DNA of 64,000 nt from Pedobacter sp. R20-19 (GCF_000708265.2 NZ_JCKI01000005.1:186001-250000), one strand, 5' to 3'; positions 26,531 to 36,600 are shown, numbered from the stretch's first letter. A program made the numbers and translations. Notes: generated by a model not told the origin, from the letters alone.

Positions 26531-27502
26531 ATATTCTCTTGCCATTAACTGATTCGTTAAAGTTAACAAGTTTGATTTTTGTGCATCACCAACGTTAATT
26601 TGATTAAATAAATAGAGTGCTTTTTCTAAATATTTATTCATGCTTTCTTTTGCGATATTTTGAATATCCAGTGTGTCATAAACTAATCTTACCGTTTCGA
26701 CTTTTTCTTTATTGTCAAAATCTTTATAGCCAGTCCAGGTGTCTAATGACTCTCTTATTTCGCCATCAGCTAATTCGAAAGCTTTTAATAATAAAAATGT
26801 CTTTTTATTGGCGATAATATCTCCACCAACCTGCTTACCAAATTTTTCTGGATCTGCATATACATCTAAAATATCATCCTGTAGCTGAAATGCGATACCG
26901 ATATTTTCGCCGAACTGATAAATGAGATCAGCATCTTTCTCTGATGCACCAGCGATAATGGCACCTAATTTTAATGCACCACCCAATAAAACAGCTGTTT
27001 TTAATCTGATCATATTGATATACTCTTCAATACTAACATCATCTCGACTTTCAAATTCCATGTCGAGCTGCTGCCCTTCGCAAACACCCTGAGCTGTCGC
27101 GTTGAAAGTGTCCAGAACATCTTTTAAGAAAATGGGATTAACCTTAGCCAGATTTTTATTGGCTTCAACCATCATCACATCTCCGCTTAAAATTGCCGTG
27201 TTGGTGCTCCATTTTTCATGTACGGTTGCTTTTCCCCTGCGTAAAGGCGCATTGTCCATAATGTCATCATGCACAAGTGTAAAGTTGTGGAAAACCTCAA
27301 TGGCCATTGCTGCATGAATGGAATCATGTGCATCTTTTCCAAATAACTCAGTGCCCATTAAAACCAATAGCGGACGAATGCGTTTACCACCAAGATTAAT
27401 AATGTAGGTGATTGGATCATAAAGCTGTTTGGGATGATCAGGGAACTTTAAATTTTGTATTGCTGTTTCTAAAATTTGTTGTAATTGCTCTGTTGTATGC
27501 AT
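26528..27502 (-). CDS. Short-chain isoprenyl diphosphate synthase
   Basis: 324 residues. Both aspartate-rich motifs are intact: DDIMD (Asp79, Asp80, Asp83) and DDILD (Asp209, Asp210, Asp213), plus GGKRIRP (38-44) and KTAVLLGGALKLG. Phe74, five residues before the first Asp motif, is typical of enzymes that stop at C15-C20 chains, which suggests farnesyl or geranylgeranyl diphosphate. It condenses isopentenyl diphosphate with an allylic diphosphate in the cytoplasm. It is the last gene of the rnr operon, three bases after its neighbour. Confidence 0.92.
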   Translation of the reverse strand: MHTTEQLQQILETAIQNLKFPDHPKQLYDPITYIINLGGKRIRPLLVLMGTELFGKDAHDSIHAAMAIEVFHNFTLVHDDIMDNAPLRRGKATVHEKWSTNTAILSGDVMMVEANKNLAKVNPIFLKDVLDTFNATAQGVCEGQQLDMEFESRDDVSIEEYINMIRLKTAVLLGGALKLGAIIAGASEKDADLIYQFGENIGIAFQLQDDILDVYADPEKFGKQVGGDIIANKKTFLLLKAFELADGEIRESLDTWTGYKDFDNKEKVETVRLVYDTLDIQNIAKESMNKYLEKALYLFNQINVGDAQKSNLLTLTNQLMAREY

Positions 27503-27505
27503 GCA

Positions 27506-28654
27506 CTATTTTATTATTGAGGACTTCTCTAAATTTTTTATTGCCTCTTCTTCTTTTATTGTTCTCTTGATGATGAGATTTGACTTCCAAAAATCGGAAT
27601 TATAAACCATATTTTGTGTTGTTTTTACGTCATTGGTTTTGCTTTGGAGTGCTTTTAGATTATTGTTGTAACTGTTGTTATAATCAATCATATATAGGGT
27701 GTTGTATAACTCCAGTTCTTTTGTCCCAATCCCTAGAACGGTCATCTTACTTTTTATGTTAAATACTGAGAAGTCTAATACATTTTTTCGATCGTTATTT
27801 AGGTGATATTGTGACATCAAATTAATTTCCTTGGCTTTTGCGCGAAGTATACCATTACTGGTTAAACTAAAGTTTTTAATCTTTCCATCAAGCTTAAGCA
27901 CTTGATAGGTATCTGTATTGATATAATAATCGCCATCAAAATATGGTTTTTCTGTTTTAACTTTAAGCTGACAGCTGATGATTGCAACCTCGCTTCCATC
28001 CAGCTGATAAGTGCTTTTAATTTTAAAGGAATACAATGAGTCTAATTTTGAAGAGAGGGGTTTCATGACATGATTATTTGCAAGAAAACCAGAAAGTTCG
28101 AATGCGGAAACACTAATATTTGTGTAAGAAACATGACTATCATTTTGTAGAAATCTACTTTCTGTAGGTAGCCATTTCAAAAGCCCATAACATTTCCAAT
28201 CTGCATTAAAAAATATCTCATTCAAATAAGTTGGCCTATCTGTTTCGTAAGCGATTTGTCGTAAAAAAGCTTTTGCAAAAAATGACTCTTCTACATTAAT
28301 TAAAGCTTTGTCATAGGTGCTCTTCATGATTGAAAGCGCGTAATTACCAACAACTACTTCATTCAAATTTTGAGCAATAGGCTTTAACTTTAGAAGTAAA
28401 AACTGATCAGATGCCTTAATTTTAACCGACTGATAGCTGATATGCGAAATGTAAAGTTCGCAAGGTAATGAATTAACTAAAAGTTCAAACTCCCCATTTT
28501 CATTACTAATGGTTTTATGATTCTCATCGACCTGAATGGTTACGTAGGCAATCACGTTATGAGCATCCTCGTCTATGATTTTACCCTTAATCGTCTGTGC
28601 AAGGAGTATATTAGAAGTCAGAAAGAAAAAAATAATGAGAAGCTTTATTTTCAT
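27506..28654 (-). CDS. Secreted protein with carboxypeptidase-regulatory-like domain
   Basis: 382 residues. Signal peptide ending at ILLAQ, then a CarboxypepD_reg-like domain (about 22-95: IKGKIIDEDAHNVIAYVTIQV...GEFELLV...HISYQSVKIKA) that ends in LNEVVVGNYA. The remainder is unrecognised and lacks the DUF5686 barrel. Bacteroidota use this domain at the N-terminus of outer-membrane proteins. It lies between rnr (6-bp gap) and the prenyl synthase gene (3-bp gap), so it belongs to their operon. Confidence 0.75.
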   Translation of the reverse strand: MKIKLLIIFFFLTSNILLAQTIKGKIIDEDAHNVIAYVTIQVDENHKTISNENGEFELLVNSLPCELYISHISYQSVKIKASDQFLLLKLKPIAQNLNEVVVGNYALSIMKSTYDKALINVEESFFAKAFLRQIAYETDRPTYLNEIFFNADWKCYGLLKWLPTESRFLQNDSHVSYTNISVSAFELSGFLANNHVMKPLSSKLDSLYSFKIKSTYQLDGSEVAIISCQLKVKTEKPYFDGDYYINTDTYQVLKLDGKIKNFSLTSNGILRAKAKEINLMSQYHLNNDRKNVLDFSVFNIKSKMTVLGIGTKELELYNTLYMIDYNNSYNNNLKALQSKTNDVKTTQNMVYNSDFWKSNLIIKRTIKEEEAIKNLEKSSIIK

Positions 28655-28660
28655 AAAAGA

Positions 28661-30793
28661 CTAATCAGCAATAAGCGTAAAATCAATCTGACGTTTGGCC
28701 AGGTCCACCTTTTTTACACGAATCATTACTTCATCTCCAAGCTGGTATTTTTTCTTTTTACGTTGACCTACAATACAGTAATTTTTCTCATCCAAAACAT
28801 AAAAATCGTCAGAAATATCACGTAAGCGAATCATACCTTCACATTTATTTTCTTCAATCTCTACGTACATTCCCCATTCGGTAACGCCGGAAATAATTCC
28901 TTTGTATTCTGTACCAATATTATCTTCAAGATATTCTGCCTGTTTGTATTTTATAGAAGCTCTTTCAGCATCAGCTGCTCTTTTTTCCATGGCAGATGAA
29001 TGTACGCAGGCCACTTCATAAAATTCTGCATCTGCAGATTTTCCACCATCCAAATAAGTTTGCAACAGTCTGTGCGACATCACATCAGGATAACGTCTGA
29101 TAGGCGAGGTGAAATGCGTATAATATTCGAAAGCCAATCCATAATGACTGGTTTTTTTTGTAGAGTAGATGGCTTTTGCCATGGAGCGGATAGCTAGAGA
29201 AGTTAAGATATTTTGCTCTTTTTTACCCTCCACATCAGCCATTAAGTGATTAAGAGATTTTGCAATTTCTTTATCAGATTTGGTATTAATTTTATAGCCG
29301 AACCGGGATGCAAAAGTGGCGAAAGTATTTAAGGTTTCCATATTTGGAGAATCGTGCACACGGTAAACAAAGGTCAGTTTTTTCTCTCCCTTTTGTTTTT
29401 TTGCTACATATTCGGCTACTTTTCTATTAGCTAAAAGCATGTAATCTTCAATCAGCTTGTGCGCATCTTTACGCTCTTTCACATAAACGCCGATTGGTTT
29501 TCCTGATTCATCCAGTTTAAATTTAACTTCTGTGCTTTCAAAACTGATGGCACCATTTTTAAACTTCCGATCGCGTAGGATGTAAGCCAGTTCGTTAAGC
29601 TTAAGGATTTCTTCGGCATGATCACCAGCCTTATTTTCAATCACTTCCTGGGCTTCTTCGTAGCTGAATCGTCTATCCGAATGAATTACTGTTCTGCCAT
29701 ACCATTCATTTTGAATGTTTGCTTGTTCGTCCAATTCAAAAACGGCAGCGAAGCATAATTTATCTTCATTCGGACGAAGGGAACATACACCATTACTCAA
29801 ACGTTCAGGCAACATCGGAATCACACGATCAACCAAATAAACAGACGTTGCACGACTATAAGCTTCTTTATCCAAATCAGTTCCCTGAATTACATAATGC
29901 GAAACATCAGCAATGTGTACACCAATTTCATGGTTGCCATTTGGCAGTTTCTGGTAAGAAATGGCATCATCAAAATCCTTGGCATCAGCCGGATCAATGG
30001 TGAAGGTGAGTATATTTCTAAAGTCTTTCCGTTTTGCAATTTCAGCAGCAGGAATTTCCTCAGGTATGGCGTTTGCTTCTTTTTCCACTTGTGGCGGAAA
30101 TTCTAGTGGAAAGCCATATTGGGCAAGAATGGCATTCATTTCCGTATTATTCTCACCTTGGTTGCCTAATACATGTTTTACAATACCAATCGGATTTTTA
30201 GCACTTTCTGGCCAATCAGATAAAGATACTAATACCCGCTGGCCATTTTTAGCTTCGAGAATATCTGCGAGTGGCACAAAAATATCGTGCATCATTTTCT
30301 TATCATCAGCAATTACAAAAGCAAAGCGATCTGAAATTTTAATCACACCTGTAAAATCAGATTTAGCCCGTTTAATAATTTCGACAACCTCTCCATCATT
30401 TTTACGACCGCTTTTTTTAGCGAAAACATAAGCCTTCACCGTATCGCCGTGTAAGGCATTTTTAAGTTTTTTAGGTGCTACAAAAATGTCTTTTTCAAAT
30501 TCATCTTCAGGTACAATATAGGCTGAACCATCAGCGGTCATGTCTACCGTACCAATAATAAAGTTTTGAAGATCTTTAAGCCTGAATTTTCCTTTTTCTG
30601 GTTCAAGAAAAACACCGGTGCCTTTTCCTTCTTTCAAAATTTCCAGAATGGTCTCCCTGGATTCCTGATCATTAAGGTTTAACTTTGCTGAAACTTGTTT
30701 ATAATTAAGGAGCTGATTATTATTCTTTTCAAAAACATCACTAACCAATTGATTCAGAACCAATTTTATATTTGCTGATTTTTTCTTTGCCAT
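28661..30793 (-). CDS. rnr: Ribonuclease R
   Basis: 710 residues, the usual length. The N-terminal winged-helix (about 1-75) is followed by cold-shock domains (GTVDMTADGSAYIVPEDEF), the RNB catalytic domain with the metal-binding DPADAKDFDDAIS, and RRYPDVMSHRLL, and a C-terminal S1 domain (about 630-708, EYKGIISGVTEWGMYVEIEE). It is a 3'-5' exoribonuclease that degrades structured RNA. It is the first gene of a three-gene operon; a TATCTTCG near-consensus -7 lies just upstream. Confidence 0.97.
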   Translation of the reverse strand: MAKKKSANIKLVLNQLVSDVFEKNNNQLLNYKQVSAKLNLNDQESRETILEILKEGKGTGVFLEPEKGKFRLKDLQNFIIGTVDMTADGSAYIVPEDEFEKDIFVAPKKLKNALHGDTVKAYVFAKKSGRKNDGEVVEIIKRAKSDFTGVIKISDRFAFVIADDKKMMHDIFVPLADILEAKNGQRVLVSLSDWPESAKNPIGIVKHVLGNQGENNTEMNAILAQYGFPLEFPPQVEKEANAIPEEIPAAEIAKRKDFRNILTFTIDPADAKDFDDAISYQKLPNGNHEIGVHIADVSHYVIQGTDLDKEAYSRATSVYLVDRVIPMLPERLSNGVCSLRPNEDKLCFAAVFELDEQANIQNEWYGRTVIHSDRRFSYEEAQEVIENKAGDHAEEILKLNELAYILRDRKFKNGAISFESTEVKFKLDESGKPIGVYVKERKDAHKLIEDYMLLANRKVAEYVAKKQKGEKKLTFVYRVHDSPNMETLNTFATFASRFGYKINTKSDKEIAKSLNHLMADVEGKKEQNILTSLAIRSMAKAIYSTKKTSHYGLAFEYYTHFTSPIRRYPDVMSHRLLQTYLDGGKSADAEFYEVACVHSSAMEKRAADAERASIKYKQAEYLEDNIGTEYKGIISGVTEWGMYVEIEENKCEGMIRLRDISDDFYVLDEKNYCIVGQRKKKKYQLGDEVMIRVKKVDLAKRQIDFTLIAD

Positions 30794-30898
30794 ATTTTAA
30801 AAAACTGAATTTATCGAAGATACAGAAAAGATGCTTAAGCGGTCATTTTTGAGCTGTAAATTGTTAAAAGCTATAGCGTTTAACTTTGTTTTTGATAC

Positions 30899-31927
30899 TC
30901 AATTTAGGATCTTAATTGCCATATATGTGATTTTCTTTCGCTTATCCGTATAGCTTACATGTACTTTTCCATTTTTATCCTGAATGATAGCTGGATAACT
31001 ATATTCACCTGTGAGGTGGTTTTCGAAAGTATGAATATCCTTCCATTTTTTACCGTCATTAGAAATGGCCAGCTTTAAGACTGATCGGCCTTCCCACCAG
31101 TTTTTACCTGCACTTAGAGGGTTATAAATAAGTAGTTGTCTTCCATCTTTCGAAGTGACAGCATCACTACCAGAATTAGGATTAGGAAGTTGAGTGGCTT
31201 GGATCTTAGACCATGTTTCTCCATTATCTTCCGACCAGCTTTCTGTAATTACATTTTGCCGGCTTCTACATAATAGCTGCAGTTTTCCATTTGGGTAATT
31301 AAGGATTGATGGCTGAATCACACCAAAAGTATCGCAATCTATTTCAATTTTCCTCCAGTTATTATTTTGATCATCTGATTTTTCTAAATGAACTTTCCAG
31401 GTTTTTTCATCTAAACTTTCGGTGCTGGACGGATAAAGAATGGTTGCATCGCTAAGTTGTACAGGCTTATTTTTAATGGGGCCAAAGTAACCATTGGCTA
31501 GCCTGACAGCATCAGACCACGTTTTCCCATCATCTTTCGAAGTTTTGTACATGGCCCACCATGCTCTTGGATTTGGGCCAACTTTGTAATGTAAAGTTAA
31601 AAGGCCATTTTTTGCTTTAAACAGCACCGGATTCCAGCAGGCAAAGCTAACGGAATCATTCATTTTTCCATCTGCAACAGGGACAGGTTTACTCCAGTTT
31701 TTTCCCGTCTTAGTTGATATCCAAATTTTCACATATGGATCACCTTCATGCTTTCCGCCGAACCACGCAGCCATAATTTTTCCGTTGCTTAATTCAACAA
31801 GGGTTGAAGCGTGACAGGCTTCAAAAGGTGCATCAATGAAAATAGCAGTTGAATCAATAATTTGAACTTTTTGTGCCCTTGCCGTTATACTTACAAAACA
31901 TAGTGCAATAAAGATGTATTTTAACAT
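30899..31927 (-). CDS. Secreted BNR-repeat sialidase-like protein
   Basis: 342 residues with a signal peptide ending at ITARAQ. The Asp-box repeats SxDxGxTW of six-bladed beta-propellers are visible: STKTGKNWSKP, SKDDGKTWSDA, SEDNGETWSKI and SNDGKKWKD. It fits the BNR_2 family that includes exo-sialidases and related glycosidases and lyases. An arginine triad cannot be confirmed by eye, so sialidase activity is uncertain. No sialic-acid catabolic genes are near. Confidence 0.8.
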   Translation of the reverse strand: MLKYIFIALCFVSITARAQKVQIIDSTAIFIDAPFEACHASTLVELSNGKIMAAWFGGKHEGDPYVKIWISTKTGKNWSKPVPVADGKMNDSVSFACWNPVLFKAKNGLLTLHYKVGPNPRAWWAMYKTSKDDGKTWSDAVRLANGYFGPIKNKPVQLSDATILYPSSTESLDEKTWKVHLEKSDDQNNNWRKIEIDCDTFGVIQPSILNYPNGKLQLLCRSRQNVITESWSEDNGETWSKIQATQLPNPNSGSDAVTSKDGRQLLIYNPLSAGKNWWEGRSVLKLAISNDGKKWKDIHTFENHLTGEYSYPAIIQDKNGKVHVSYTDKRKKITYMAIKILN

Positions 31928-32002
31928 AGTGGTGGTAACATTAATTTCATAGCAGAAGCTGAACTGAATTCAGCACCTCCGAATACTTTAATTTGATCAA
32001 AT

Positions 32003-33706
32003 TTAATTTCCTGGAATGGCGTCAATCAATTTTTTGGTGTATGCTGCCTTTGGGGCATAGAAAATCTGTTCTGGAAATCCTTCTTCTTCTATTTTGCCTT
32101 TATTCATGACCAGAATCCGATCGGAAATGTGTTTTACTACCGCAAGATCATGTGAGATAAAAATGTAAGTTAATCCAAATTCCCGTTGTAAATCTCTGAT
32201 CAGATTTAAAACTTGTGCCTGTACCGATACATCAAGTGCAGAAACAGATTCATCACAGATAATAAATTTAGGTTCTAAAGCCAATGCTCTGGCAATCACT
32301 ACACGTTGTCGCTGACCTCCGCTAAATTCGTGTGGATAACGATTAAAGTGTTCTTCCTTTAGTCCAACTTTATTTAATAATTCCAAAACCTTCTGTTTTC
32401 GGGCGGCATTATTTTCATAAAGTTTATGCACTTGTAGCGGTTCCAGAATGGATTGCCCGATACTTAATTTCGGGTTTAGTGAGGCATAAGGATCTTGAAA
32501 TACGATTTGAATATCTTTACGCAACTTTCTTAATTCGGATTTGCTGATGTTTGTAATGTCCATTCCGTTAAAGATAATTTGGCCTGAAGTTGGCTGAATT
32601 AACCTTAGAATGGTTCGTCCAAGTGTTGTTTTGCCGCAGCCAGATTCCCCAACTAACCCCACAGTTTCACCCGGAAAAACATCGAAGCTGATTTCATCAA
32701 CTGCTTTTACGTAATCTGTGGCTTTACCGAATAAACCATTATGTATTGGATACCAGGTACAAAGCTCTTTTATCTCAAGCAAAGGTTTTTGAATATATAG
32801 GCTTGCTCTGCGTATATTGATTTCTTTTTCGGTTAACTGATTTGAAGTTTGTAAATGTGCATTTGCATCATCAAGTTGGCCGGTCATAAAATCTGCAACC
32901 ACCGGAAGCTTTTTTAACTGTAGGGCAGGTGACGGGCGACAGGCTAATAAGCCTTTCGTATAAGGATGTTGAGGGTTTTTAAATATCATTTCTGCTGGCC
33001 CTTGCTCTACAATTTCACCTTTATACATCACCGCAACTTCATCTGCAATTTCATTTACCACGCCTAAATCATGCGAGATGAAAATCATGGCCATGTCTCG
33101 TTCTTTTTTAAGCTTTAATAGCAATTGGAGAATGGTTTTTTGTACAGTTACATCTAGTGCTGTGGTAGGTTCATCGGCAATCAGTAATTTTGGATTACAG
33201 CTCAAAGCCATTGCAATCATTACTCTTTGTTTTTGGCCGCCAGAGATTTGATGTGGATAGCTGTCGAAAATCTTCTCAGGCCTGGGAAGCTGAACTTCAT
33301 TAAAGAGATTTATAGTAAGTTGTTTAGCAGTGATCTTATTTACTTTTTGATGCAAAATAATGGCCTCTGCAACCTGTTCGCCACAGGTAAATACCGGATT
33401 CAATGAAGTCATTGGTTCCTGAAAAATCATCGAAATCTGGTTGCCTCTAATCTGGCGGATTTCGTTTGAACTTAAATTGAGCAAGCTGATCTGATCAAAA
33501 TCAATATCACCGATAATTTTGGCTGATTTTTCATCATGCAGCCGCATTATGGAAAATGAGGTAACGGATTTACCTGAACCGGATTCTCCTACAATGCCTA
33601 ATACAGTTCCTTTTTTTACCTTAAAACTTATGGTTTTAACGGCCCTGAACCAGTTTTTTTCATCCTGGTTATAAAAATCAATAGTTAAATTTTCAACGTT
33701 TAGCAT
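32003..33706 (-). CDS. Duplex ABC transporter ATPase, dipeptide/oligopeptide type
   Basis: 567 residues from ATG 33706, two complete ABC domains in one chain, like a DppD-DppF or YejF fusion. Domain 1: Walker A GESGSGKS, signature ISGGQKQRV, Walker [13 protein letters not shown]. Domain 2: Walker A GESGCGKT, signature FSGGQRQRV, Walker [13 protein letters not shown]. Each ends with the oligopeptide-type C-terminal segment that carries the [10 protein letters not shown] and [10 protein letters not shown] elements. It powers uptake of peptides or similar compounds. Permease and binding-protein genes are not adjacent. Its ATG overlaps the stop of the upstream exonuclease gene (ATGA). Confidence 0.94.
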   Translation of the reverse strand: MLNVENLTIDFYNQDEKNWFRAVKTISFKVKKGTVLGIVGESGSGKSVTSFSIMRLHDEKSAKIIGDIDFDQISLLNLSSNEIRQIRGNQISMIFQEPMTSLNPVFTCGEQVAEAIILHQKVNKITAKQLTINLFNEVQLPRPEKIFDSYPHQISGGQKQRVMIAMALSCNPKLLIADEPTTALDVTVQKTILQLLLKLKKERDMAMIFISHDLGVVNEIADEVAVMYKGEIVEQGPAEMIFKNPQHPYTKGLLACRPSPALQLKKLPVVADFMTGQLDDANAHLQTSNQLTEKEINIRRASLYIQKPLLEIKELCTWYPIHNGLFGKATDYVKAVDEISFDVFPGETVGLVGESGCGKTTLGRTILRLIQPTSGQIIFNGMDITNISKSELRKLRKDIQIVFQDPYASLNPKLSIGQSILEPLQVHKLYENNAARKQKVLELLNKVGLKEEHFNRYPHEFSGGQRQRVVIARALALEPKFIICDESVSALDVSVQAQVLNLIRDLQREFGLTYIFISHDLAVVKHISDRILVMNKGKIEEEGFPEQIFYAPKAAYTKKLIDAIPGN

Positions 33707-34419
33707 CAAGATACAATAGTAATATTTTCATCCGGAATAATATCCATCCCTTTAAATTTTAAAAGAACTTGAGCTGTGGTTACCACATCTTTTTGACAGT
33801 AAGCTACTATCCGATCTAGATTTTTTTCTTCGTAATACACCTGTCTTACCTGACTGCCATCGATATCATCTTTAGGGGTTGGGATATTCAATATAGTAGC
33901 CAACAAATTTAAGGAGGTAAAGTGTTTGTAATCGCCAAATTTCCACATTTCCATTGTATCTAAATGATTCACTTCCCATGGCTTTTTACCGGATATATCC
34001 AATTGTACTGGGATTTCAAGGCTGTTTACTAAAAGTCGTCTACAGATATAAGGATAATCAAACTCCTTTCCATTATGCGCACAAAACTTAAGGGAAGCAG
34101 ACTGTTTTTCAATTAATAAGGAAAATTGTTCGAGAATTTCTTTTTCATTGTCACCTGCAAAGGACTTGAGTCGTAAGGAATAGGATTTATTTTGAAAGCT
34201 AAAAATTCCAAGGCTAATGCAAATAATCTTTCCAAATTCAGCTAAAATTCCTGCTCTTTCATAAAAATCAGCGGCGCTTTGATCTGGTTTTCTCTGATGA
34301 CTGGTTTTATTTTCCCAGAGCTCCTGCATATGCGGCGGAACATCATCATAAGATTGGTATTGTGGAACGGTTTCTATATCAAGTATGATCACTTGACTTA
34401 AATCTAGTGTTTTGAGCAT
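33706..34419 (-). CDS. Predicted 3'-5' exonuclease, PolB-like
   Basis: 237 residues of the DEDDy exonuclease superfamily, PolB-type exo2 group. Exo I is IILDIETVP (Asp14, Glu16), Exo II is FCAHNGKEFDYPYICRRL, and Exo III is YCQKDVVTTAQVLLKF with the final Asp. These bind two metal ions to trim 3' ends of DNA or RNA. There is no polymerase domain. Its stop codon overlaps the start of the ABC ATPase gene by one base, so they are co-transcribed, an odd pairing. Confidence 0.85.
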   Translation of the reverse strand: MLKTLDLSQVIILDIETVPQYQSYDDVPPHMQELWENKTSHQRKPDQSAADFYERAGILAEFGKIICISLGIFSFQNKSYSLRLKSFAGDNEKEILEQFSLLIEKQSASLKFCAHNGKEFDYPYICRRLLVNSLEIPVQLDISGKKPWEVNHLDTMEMWKFGDYKHFTSLNLLATILNIPTPKDDIDGSQVRQVYYEEKNLDRIVAYCQKDVVTTAQVLLKFKGMDIIPDENITIVS

Positions 34420-34522
34420 GGAGTTAATGTTGAATAATCTTATTCTGATAAATGGTCGTTATGTCATCCATTACAATTTACAATTATCATTCAATATTCA
34501 GCAATATTATTTAAGTTTGAGT

Positions 34523-35020
34523 ATGGCACAACATAAATTAGAGCAATCTCTGGCAGATGGAGCTCATCAAAAACTTCAAAATTTAGTTGGTAATTGGACA
34601 GGAATCACAAAAACATGGTTTGAAAAAGATGTTTTAGTTGATGAATGCCTATCAACAGCAGAAATCACATCAATCTTAGATGGCCGTTTCATTTCATATG
34701 ATTATCAAAGTAGTTTGGAAGGAAAACCTTTAATAGGAAAAATGATTATTGGTTTCGATATCCCATATCAGAAATTTACCTTTAGCTGGATAGATAGTTT
34801 TCACATGGGTACACAAATGATGCACGCTACGGGCGAAGCTACAGAAAAAGGATTTTCCATACTTGGTGCTTACGGAAATCCGGAATATGGGGATCAATTA
34901 TTTGGCTGGCGTACCGAACTTGAAATTATCAATGCTGACGAAATCATTTTTTCAGCTTACAATATCATGCCAGGAGAGGAAGAAACGAAAGCAATTGAAG
35001 CGGTTTATAAACGTATATAA
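34523..35020 (+). CDS. DUF1579 family protein
   Basis: 165 residues from ATG 34523 (MAQHKLEQSLADGAHQKLQNLVGNWTG). Upstream in-frame ATGs (34412 onward) would add an unlike stretch overlapping the divergent exonuclease start. LVGNWTGITKTWF, GRFISYDYQSSLEGKPLIGKMIIGFD and the closing AIEAVYKRI fit DUF1579, a calycin-like beta-barrel family without known role. A TAAGTTTG element (34512-34519) ends three bases before the ATG. Confidence 0.8.
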   Translation: MAQHKLEQSLADGAHQKLQNLVGNWTGITKTWFEKDVLVDECLSTAEITSILDGRFISYDYQSSLEGKPLIGKMIIGFDIPYQKFTFSWIDSFHMGTQMMHATGEATEKGFSILGAYGNPEYGDQLFGWRTELEIINADEIIFSAYNIMPGEEETKAIEAVYKRI

Positions 35021-35053
35021 CCCTCGCAGTTTTGATGAAAAATACGAGGGTTT
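35019..35053. terminator. Terminator between the DUF1579 and DUF72 genes
   Basis: Stem AACCCTCG/CGAGGGTT (35019-35026, 35045-35052) with an 18-nt loop, between convergent genes. Confidence 0.7.
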
Positions 35054-35059
35054 TAAGAT

Positions 35060-35956
35060 TTAGAATAGTGAAGGCGAAGTTTGATTAGCCATTACCGGAA
35101 TTTTCAAGTCAGTTCCAAGTGCCTTATTTAATTTTTCTGTAAAGTAGGCAGAGAATAATGGAGATGATAGTTCTACATTTTGGTGAACAAAAAAGTACAG
35201 ATTTTCCAATCCTTGTTTTTTCCATTCTACAATTCTTTCTATCCAGTCATCCAAACGTTTTTTATCAATTTCATCTACATTCGCCCCTACAAACCTGATA
35301 AAAGCCGTTGGTGTAGTCAAACGCATATGAAGCATATCTCTGCGTCCTGCTGTATCAACAATAATATTCGCGATACCATTATCTTCAAATAATTTAGCAA
35401 ATTCATTGGCAATGGAGGGATTAGAAAACCATTCTGAATTTCTCACTTCTACACCTAAAGGAATTACCTTTGGAAATTCTCTGATTACGATTTTTAATCT
35501 CTCAAAATCTTTAGGTTTAAAGTTATCGTGAAGTTGAAGAAATGCCATTCCTAACTTGTCTTCAAAATTGCTGATAGCGTCACAATATTGCTCTACAGGT
35601 TCTTTAACATTGATTAACCTTTTAAAATGGCTGATGGTATTGGTCAATTTTGGAAAAAACTTAAAATCAGCCGGCGTTTTTTGTGTCCAGGTAACGACTT
35701 GCTCACTGCTTGGCATACCATAAAAGGTGGCGTTTAATTCAATGGAATTGAATTGGGTAGAATAATAGGTTAACTCATCTTTTGTTCCCTTTGGATAAAA
35801 ACCTTTTAAATCTGCTTTATTCCATTTGGCACAACCTACGTAAGCCTTAAAATCCTGCTTCGATTTATTTGCCTTCAAGATCGCCGCTGTTTCGGGAGCA
35901 TCAGCTGGGAGGGTATAATCTATAGTGGTGGGTTCGTCTACTTTACCAAATTGCAT
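35060..35956 (-). CDS. DUF72 family protein
   Basis: 298 residues with the DUF72 TIM-barrel signature: VGCAKWNKADLKGFYPKG near the N-terminus, FNSIELNATFYGMPSSEQVVTW, LGMAFLQLHDNFKP and VEVRNSEWF. The family is widespread and its reaction is unproven. A TATATTTG -7 element (35976-35983) lies 20 bp upstream, inside the end of the DUF5615 remnant. Confidence 0.9.
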   Translation of the reverse strand: MQFGKVDEPTTIDYTLPADAPETAAILKANKSKQDFKAYVGCAKWNKADLKGFYPKGTKDELTYYSTQFNSIELNATFYGMPSSEQVVTWTQKTPADFKFFPKLTNTISHFKRLINVKEPVEQYCDAISNFEDKLGMAFLQLHDNFKPKDFERLKIVIREFPKVIPLGVEVRNSEWFSNPSIANEFAKLFEDNGIANIIVDTAGRRDMLHMRLTTPTAFIRFVGANVDEIDKKRLDDWIERIVEWKKQGLENLYFFVHQNVELSSPLFSAYFTEKLNKALGTDLKIPVMANQTSPSLF

Positions 35957-35964
35957 ATCTAAAT

Positions 35965-36324
35965 TTAATTTATGTCAAATATATCCAAATCTCCAAAGAT
36001 TAACTGATCAATAGCATCATAAATTTTAGCCTTAAGCTTAAACCATAATTCTTTGTTTGAACAATTACCAAATTCTAGTGAAATTAATTTTGGAGGAGTG
36101 CCTTTCCATGCTACTAATTCTCTAAAATCACTGTCTTTCGAAATAATAATAATTTTCTTTTTTTTACGGGCCAGGTGATAGGTTGTTAGTTCAGGAGTCT
36201 GATTATATTAAAGTAAATGAAATGATGTACACTTGATACTGATTTCATCCATTAACCATTTTGAAATTATGGGAGAAATATTTTCATCCAGCCAAAATTC
36301 CCAATCATTCGTAGCTGTATTCAT
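35965..36324 (-). pseudogene. DUF5615 (PIN-like) toxin gene with an in-frame stop
   Basis: Reading from ATG 36324 gives MNTATNDWEFWLDENISPIISKW..., then an in-frame TAA at codon 39 (36208-36210). The same frame continues YNQTPELTTYHLARKKKK, IIIISKDSDFRELV and KLISLEFGNCSNKELWF to a second stop at 35965-35967. LDEN (Asp13-Glu14) and SKDSDF are the acidic motifs of the DUF5615 PIN-like family, so both halves belong to one protein. The start overlaps the DUF433 antitoxin-like gene by 20 bp, the usual order. A single base change at codon 39 would restore a 119-residue protein. A sequencing error cannot be excluded. Confidence 0.75.
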
Positions 36325-36541
36325 CCCGTATTTGTTTAGCGCTAAACAGCAATGCAGCTGTAATGTCTTCGTTTTCGAGGATGGGATGCTCTTCTAAGAT
36401 TTGTTCATTAGTCATACCTGATGACAAAAGTTCGAGTATATCAATTACAGTAAATCGATTGCCTCTAATTGTAGGCTTACCGCCCATTAGTCCAGGGATG
36501 ATCGTAATTCTTTCAATTAATTTACTTTCCTGACTTTTCAT
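36305..36541 (-). CDS. DUF433 antitoxin-like protein
   Basis: 78 residues (ERITIIPGLMGGKPTIRGNRFTVIDILELLSSGMTNEQILEEHPILENEDITAALLFSA), a full DUF433 winged-helix domain. Such proteins pair with DUF5615 PIN-like proteins in proposed toxin-antitoxin modules, where this partner binds DNA or the toxin. Here the downstream toxin-like gene is broken, so the module is probably relict. Confidence 0.88.
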   Translation of the reverse strand: MKSQESKLIERITIIPGLMGGKPTIRGNRFTVIDILELLSSGMTNEQILEEHPILENEDITAALLFSAKQIRDEYSYE

Positions 36542-36568
36542 AAACTAAATATAACAAAAATTAATCCA

Positions 36569-36600
36569 TAAAAAAAGCACTAAGTAAATACTTAGCGCTT
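36569..36600 (-). terminator. Terminator of the arginine decarboxylase gene
   Basis: Arms 36575-36586 and 36589-36600. The one plus-strand A-C mismatch is a G-U pair in minus-strand RNA, and the T run is also on the minus strand, so it terminates transcription coming from 36656. Confidence 0.75.

Noticed and set aside
31990..32003. 14-bp palindrome AATTTGATCAAATT at the end of the ABC ATPase gene
   Set aside because: Such AT-rich palindromes of this length can arise by chance in 64 kb; no promoter signal is next to it.
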